Of a DNA stretch of 64,000 nt, positions 60,398 to 64,000 are shown piece by piece. Source of the stretch: Bradyrhizobium sp. CIAT3101. GTDB taxonomy: Bacteria > Pseudomonadota > Alphaproteobacteria > Rhizobiales > Xanthobacteraceae. Location: NCBI RefSeq assembly GCF_029714945.1, contig NZ_CP121634.1, positions 3,059,001-3,123,000 of the forward strand. Direction: 5' to 3'. The stretch's first letter is position 1. Each line of letters starts with the position of its first letter. A program made the translations under genes and the position numbers. Below the pieces are notes generated by a model, which worked only from the letters and a program-made list of their open reading frames with translations, did no database searches and was not told the origin of the DNA.

Positions 60398-61516
60398 ATG
60401 CAGCGAACCAAAGCCCCCTTCCGCGCCGACGAGGTCGGCAGCCTCCTGCGCCCCGCCAAGATCAAGGAAGCCCGCGCGAAGCTCGAGAAGGGCGAGATCT
60501 CGGCCGACGATCTGCGCAAGATCGAGGACATGGAGATCGAGAAGGTCGTGCACAAGCAGGCCTCGGTCGGCCTGAAGCTCGCGACCGACGGCGAATTCCG
60601 CCGCTCGTGGTGGCATTTCGATTTCCTGGCCAAGCTCACCGGCTGCGAAATGTTTCACCCGGACACGGGCATCCAGTTCGCGGGCGTCGAGACGCGGCAT
60701 GACGCGGTCCGGGTCATCGACAAGCTCGATTTCCCCGATGACCATCCGATGCTGGACCACTTCCGCTTCCTGAAGAAGGTCGCTGACCAGGCCCACGTCA
60801 CCGCCAAGATGACGATCCCGTCGCCAGCCGTGCTGCACTTCCGCGGCGGCCGCAAGGCGATCTCCAAGGACGTCTATCCCGATCTGGACGCCTTCTATGA
60901 GGATCTCGGCAAGACCTACCGCAAGGCCGTCAAGGCGTTCTACGACGCCGGCTGCCGTTATCTGCAGTTCGACGACACCGTCTGGGCCTATCTCTGCTCG
61001 CAAGATGAGCTGAAGAAGGCGCGAGAGCGCGGCGACAATCCGGAAGGCCTCCAGCAGATCTACGCGCGCATCATCAATTACGCGCTGGCCGAGAAGCCCG
61101 CCGACATGGTGGTGACCACGCATGTCTGCCGCGGCAATTTCCGCTCGACCTGGATTTCCTCCGGCGGCTACGAGCCGGTGGCCGAGACCATGCTCGCCGG
61201 CACCAATTACGACGGCTACTTCCTGGAATACGACAGCGACCGCGCCGGCGGCTTCGAGCCGCTGCGCTTCCTGCCCAAGGGCAACAAGGTTGTTGTGGTC
61301 GGCGTCATCACCTCGAAGTTCGGCGAGCTCGAGAAGAAGGACGACATCAAGCGTCGTCTCGAAGAAGCCGCCAAGTTTGCTCCGCTTGAGCAACTGGCGC
61401 TGTCGCCCCAGTGCGGCTTTGCCTCGACCGAAGAGGGCAACATCCTCTCCGAGGAGGAGCAGTGGGCCAAGCTCGGCCTTGCGGTCGAAATCGCGAAGGA
61501 AGTGTGGGGCAACTGA
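60398..61516 (+). CDS. MetE C-terminal-domain-type methyltransferase (YxjG/YxjH-like)
   Basis: This 372-aa TIM-barrel protein of the cobalamin-independent methionine synthase family lacks the N-terminal half of MetE. The zinc ligands are visible: His242 and Cys244 (THVCRGN), Glu277 (LEYDSD) and Cys339 (PQCGFAS). It starts QRTKAPFRADEVGSLLRP, typical of the YxjG/YxjH group, which transfer methyl groups to a thiol acceptor such as homocysteine. A clear Shine-Dalgarno sequence (TTGGGAG) precedes it. Its linkage to the transporter suggests the imported compound may be a methyl donor or sulfur compound, but this is inference. Confidence 0.85.
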   Translation: MQRTKAPFRADEVGSLLRPAKIKEARAKLEKGEISADDLRKIEDMEIEKVVHKQASVGLKLATDGEFRRSWWHFDFLAKLTGCEMFHPDTGIQFAGVETRHDAVRVIDKLDFPDDHPMLDHFRFLKKVADQAHVTAKMTIPSPAVLHFRGGRKAISKDVYPDLDAFYEDLGKTYRKAVKAFYDAGCRYLQFDDTVWAYLCSQDELKKARERGDNPEGLQQIYARIINYALAEKPADMVVTTHVCRGNFRSTWISSGGYEPVAETMLAGTNYDGYFLEYDSDRAGGFEPLRFLPKGNKVVVVGVITSKFGELEKKDDIKRRLEEAAKFAPLEQLALSPQCGFASTEEGNILSEEEQWAKLGLAVEIAKEVWGN

Positions 61517-61565
61517 GCTTCGCACTGTCCGTCACGTGAGGCTGTAAGGCCTCGCCAATCCCTCG

Positions 61566-61711
61566 GTGTCGTCCCGGCCTAGTGCGCAATTGCGCACGGG
61601 GGGCCGGGACCCATACCCCCAGGGAGAAGTTGCGGCGCGAAGCCGGCAACTGCGAGCCCTCGCAAAACTACTTTCGGTGGTTATGGGTCCCGGCCTTCGC
61701 CGGGACGACAC
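61566..61711. repeat. Nested inverted repeat, 146 nt, between convergent genes
   Basis: Outer arms are GTGTCGTCCCGGC (61566-61578) and GCCGGGACGACAC (61699-61711). Inner arms are GGCCGGGACCCATA (61602-61615) and TATGGGTCCCGGCC (61682-61695). A perfect 16-nt palindrome lies at 61582-61597. It can fold into a large cruciform or stem. It lies between the convergent metE-like and caspase genes and resembles dispersed palindromic repeats of related genomes (from memory). Confidence 0.75.
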
Positions 61712-61755
61712 TGAATTTGATGCGCGGCCATCGCCTCACAGCAACGAGGTCACCC

Positions 61756-63513
61756 TCACTTCTCCGCCAGATAGACCTCGCCCAGCAGCGAGGAATTCGA
61801 CCACGGCACCTGCTTGTTCTTCGTGCCCGAGACCACCTCGGCCCGCACCCGTGTCAGCATCTGCTGCACCTCCAGCCCCGGCGTGCCGATGTGGCGGGAG
61901 AGCGCTGCGGAGAAGGGGGAGTTCGCGCCTTCGCCGTCGAGCGCCACCTGGCCCGGCGCTGTCGCGAATGCGATCAGCGTGCCGGCCCCCAGCGTCGCGC
62001 CTGACCCGAGGCTCGACGGTGCCGCGAGGCCTGGCGCGCCCTCGATGTCGCGACTGCCGCCGGTGCTTGCAACCTGTTGCGCCATCGGATTGTTGCGGCA
62101 GGCATCGAAGATCAGGATGTTGGTGCGGACCTGGTCATCGAGGCCGGCCATGATGGTGTCCATGTCGATCATCGCTTCGGTCATGCTCGCGCCGGGTTTG
62201 AGCTCGACGTCGATGGGAATGAGATAGTTGCGGCCGTCGACCTGCACGCCGTGACCGGCATAGTAGACGAGTGCGACCTGCGCCCGCGCCGCATCACGCA
62301 AGAACGCGCGCGTCATCTTCTGCATCGCGGCGCGGTCGAGATCGACGCCCTCCGATACGATGAAGCCGATCTCACGCAGGCTCTTTGCGACGGCGCGCGC
62401 GTCGTTGGGCGGGTTGGGCAGTGCCTTCACATGGGCGTAGGCGCCGTTGCCGATCACGAGCGCCATGCGCCTGCCGGGTGTCGCGGGGGCAGGCGAGGGC
62501 GCAGGCGCGGCGTTAGCCTGCTGCTGCGTGGGCGTGGCCTGCTGTTGTCCCGACGAGGCGGGCGCATCGCGCGGGATCGGCGCGGTCGCGTCCGTCACCA
62601 GCGACAGCCGCACTTTCGCGGTGGCCTGATTGGCCTTGCTGCCGGCGTCCGAGGCCACGATCGCGAGCGTGGCGTTGTAGTCGTCCTTCGCGCGCGCATA
62701 GTCGCCCTTGGCCTCATAGGCCAGCGCGCGATGGGTGTAGGCGGAGATCAGCACGCTGTTCGGCGGCGTCATGATGTTGACCGGCGGCTTCTCCTTGGCG
62801 AGCCGGATCGCCTCGCTGCCGTCGGCGATGGCGCGATCGAGATCGTTCTTCGCGCGCCAGATCGCGGTGCGGTTGATCAGCGGCTGCGGCAGCGTCGGAT
62901 CGAGCCGGATCGCCTGGTTGATGTCGGCGAGCGCGCCGTCGAGATCGCCGAGCGCTCCCTTCGCGATGCCGCGGTTCTGGAACGAGAACGCTGATCTCGG
63001 ATCGGCCTTGATCGACATGTCGTAATCGGCGATCGCCTTGGCGTAGTCGCCCTTGCCGCGCCAGGCATTGCCGCGATTGTGGAAGATGATGCCGCTCGGC
63101 GGCCCGAGCTTCAGCGCGTCGTCGAAATCCGCGATCGCGATGTCGTAGTCGCCCTTGTCGTAATAGGCCGAGCCCCGCATGTTGTAGACCGCCTGGCTCG
63201 GCTGCAGCCGGATCGCCTCGGTGGTGTCGGCAATGACCCGGGCGTAGTCGCCCTTCTTGTTCCAGCCCACCGCGCGCCAGAAATAGACGGTCGCGAGCTG
63301 CTCGCCCTTGAAAACCTTCAGCGCGATGATCTTGCTGCAGGCCCCGACCATCTGATCCGCCGGGGTGGTCTCGGTGGTGCAGAGGGGCCCGAGCTGGCTG
63401 CGCGACTGGGCGGAGCAGGGCGCCGACCACAACGCGGCGGTGAGCAGGCCGAATGCCAAAAGCAGGCGGCGCATGGGGCTTCGGATGCGGGCGATACGAC
63501 GGAAGGGGGACAT
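61756..63513 (-). CDS. Secreted TPR-caspase-fold (peptidase C14) protein
   Basis: This 585-aa protein has a signal peptide in MRRLLLAFGLLTAALWSAPCSA, six to seven TPR units at about residues 70-290 (for example KGDYDIAIADFDDALKL), a Pro/Gln/Ala-rich linker, and a C-terminal caspase-fold domain from about residue 350 (RRMALVIGNGAYAHVKALPNPPNDA). The catalytic pair is visible: His near 420 (VYYAGHGVQ) and Cys near 471 (FDACRNNP). It is probably a periplasmic metacaspase-like peptidase with TPR-mediated partners. The start may be Met1 (63513) or Met14 (63474). The next minus-strand gene upstream encodes an aspartic protease-like protein. Confidence 0.9.
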   Translation of the reverse strand: MSPFRRIARIRSPMRRLLLAFGLLTAALWSAPCSAQSRSQLGPLCTTETTPADQMVGACSKIIALKVFKGEQLATVYFWRAVGWNKKGDYARVIADTTEAIRLQPSQAVYNMRGSAYYDKGDYDIAIADFDDALKLGPPSGIIFHNRGNAWRGKGDYAKAIADYDMSIKADPRSAFSFQNRGIAKGALGDLDGALADINQAIRLDPTLPQPLINRTAIWRAKNDLDRAIADGSEAIRLAKEKPPVNIMTPPNSVLISAYTHRALAYEAKGDYARAKDDYNATLAIVASDAGSKANQATAKVRLSLVTDATAPIPRDAPASSGQQQATPTQQQANAAPAPSPAPATPGRRMALVIGNGAYAHVKALPNPPNDARAVAKSLREIGFIVSEGVDLDRAAMQKMTRAFLRDAARAQVALVYYAGHGVQVDGRNYLIPIDVELKPGASMTEAMIDMDTIMAGLDDQVRTNILIFDACRNNPMAQQVASTGGSRDIEGAPGLAAPSSLGSGATLGAGTLIAFATAPGQVALDGEGANSPFSAALSRHIGTPGLEVQQMLTRVRAEVVSGTKNKQVPWSNSSLLGEVYLAEK

Positions 63514-63573
63514 GCCCCTTTTGTCGCCCCTGAGGGATCGCCGGTTCAGATCCCGTGGGTTGCGAGGGCAGGC

Positions 63574-64000
63574 CTACTTCTTCGGTTGGCGGGTGCGGAC
63601 CTCGATGAAGCCGCCGGCCATTTGCACTTCGAATCGCGACAGGAAGCTCATGCCGAGCAGGCCATCCACTCCGGCGCCGAAGCTCTTGTCATCCGTCGTC
63701 TGAACCGCCACGGGCACGTTGGTTGCTTCCAGCTTGCCGAGCGCAACCTTGTCGGCCCTGGATAGCTTCGCCTTGATCTGGCCGTTGGCCGTTATGAGCG
63801 TGATCTCACTGGCGCCTGCGTCGGAGATCTTGGCGCGGTCGGCAAACGCGGCCTTCACGGACACGTAGCTCGCGCCGGTATCGAGGATGAACAGTCCGGA
63901 GACGCCGTTGATCGCAGCCTTCACTGTGACGACGTCCCTTCCCCCGCGCAGAGGGAAGCTTTCCTTGCGGGATTCGGTTGAGGCGACGCAGTTGCCCTGG
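63574..64000 (-). CDS. Retropepsin-like aspartic protease, C-terminal part (N terminus outside window)
   Basis: At least 141 residues are encoded, and the frame is still open at the right edge of the window (QGNCVASTESRKESFPLRGG upstream of VTVKAAINGVSG). The motif LFILDTGASYVSV carries the catalytic Asp-Thr-Gly of a single-lobe, dimeric retropepsin-like protease, with the flap region after it and GVDGLLGMSFLSRFEV near the end (the family's hydrophobic-Gly motif). A short internal GTG start at 63924 would lose the upstream strand and is unlikely. It lies 60 nt upstream of the caspase gene on the same strand. Confidence 0.85.
   Translation of the reverse strand, partial: QGNCVASTESRKESFPLRGGRDVVTVKAAINGVSGLFILDTGASYVSVKAAFADRAKISDAGASEITLITANGQIKAKLSRADKVALGKLEATNVPVAVQTTDDKSFGAGVDGLLGMSFLSRFEVQMAGGFIEVRTRQPKK

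Noticed and set aside
1..64000. CRISPR arrays, tRNA/rRNA genes, insertion sequences, riboswitches, attachment sites
   Set aside because: Looked for by eye; no regularly spaced direct repeats, cloverleaf with a CCA end, transposase motifs or known riboswitch cores were seen. A covariance-model scan would be the decisive test.

Overview
The window looks like chromosomal DNA of a Bradyrhizobium-like alphaproteobacterium (Nitrobacteraceae). The reasons are the high G+C content, the tightly overlapping operons (many 4-nt ATGA/GTGA junctions), two complete branched-chain-amino-acid-type (HAAT/Liv) ABC importers within 40 kb, and intergenic palindromic repeats of a style common in Bradyrhizobium. 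I see no rRNA, tRNA, CRISPR array, insertion sequence or integrase. Species assignment is inference.

Layout. (1) 1-9.0 kb: the 3' part of a type II secretion (T2SS) operon, gspG(partial)-H-I-J-K-L-M, then an opposite-strand 1205-aa classical autotransporter, then a GspN/GspC-like gene. The minor pseudopilins GspH and GspK carry long leaders built from 15-nt (five-codon) tandem repeats that run up to the prepilin-peptidase cleavage site. GspM starts with 12-nt repeats. (2) 9.0-16.8 kb: a first surface-glycan cluster with a WecE/RffA aminotransferase, a Wzx-type flippase, a four-gene overlapping operon (cupin, perosamine-synthetase-like aminotransferase, methyltransferase, glycosyltransferase) and a CgeB-like glycosyltransferase. 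(3) 16.9-26.5 kb: a HAAT importer (livG, livH, livM, substrate-binding protein, livF) combined with a long-chain acyl-CoA ligase and a PaaK-like CoA ligase, which suggests uptake and CoA activation of an organic acid. An AGE-family sugar epimerase/isomerase sits inside it on the other strand. (4) 26.8-34.7 kb: a Crp/Fnr regulator, an MFS transporter, and a three-gene run of zinc-ribbon/class III cyclase/AAA/TPR protein, CPFC peroxiredoxin-like protein and a second class III cyclase. (5) 34.7-36.6 kb: a uroporphyrinogen-III synthase-like gene divergent from purU.

(6) 36.6-54.8 kb: a second, larger O-antigen/exopolysaccharide region. It has CapE/FnlA and FnlC/CapG homologues with a WbuB-like transferase but no CapF/FnlB, a Wzx, two Wzy-like membrane proteins, several glycosyltransferases, a 4-keto-sugar-reductase-like SDR next to a small PglC/WreU-type initiating phosphoglycosyltransferase, another SDR and two methyltransferases. 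Together these could make UDP-linked 6-deoxy-amino sugars (L-FucNAc or L-QuiNAc, and D-QuiNAc) and assemble a Wzx/Wzy-type O-chain. (7) 55.2-61.5 kb: a second HAAT operon (substrate-binding protein, livH, livM, livG, livF) followed by a MetE-C-like methyltransferase, preceded by a promoter-like sequence overlapped by a perfect 8-4-8 palindrome. (8) 61.7-64 kb: a secreted TPR-caspase-fold protein and, in the same orientation, a truncated retropepsin-like aspartic protease.

Most protein-family calls rest on recognised motifs and remembered family sequences, not on a database search. Start codons were chosen by overlap, Shine-Dalgarno spacing and N-terminal motifs, and are marked where uncertain.
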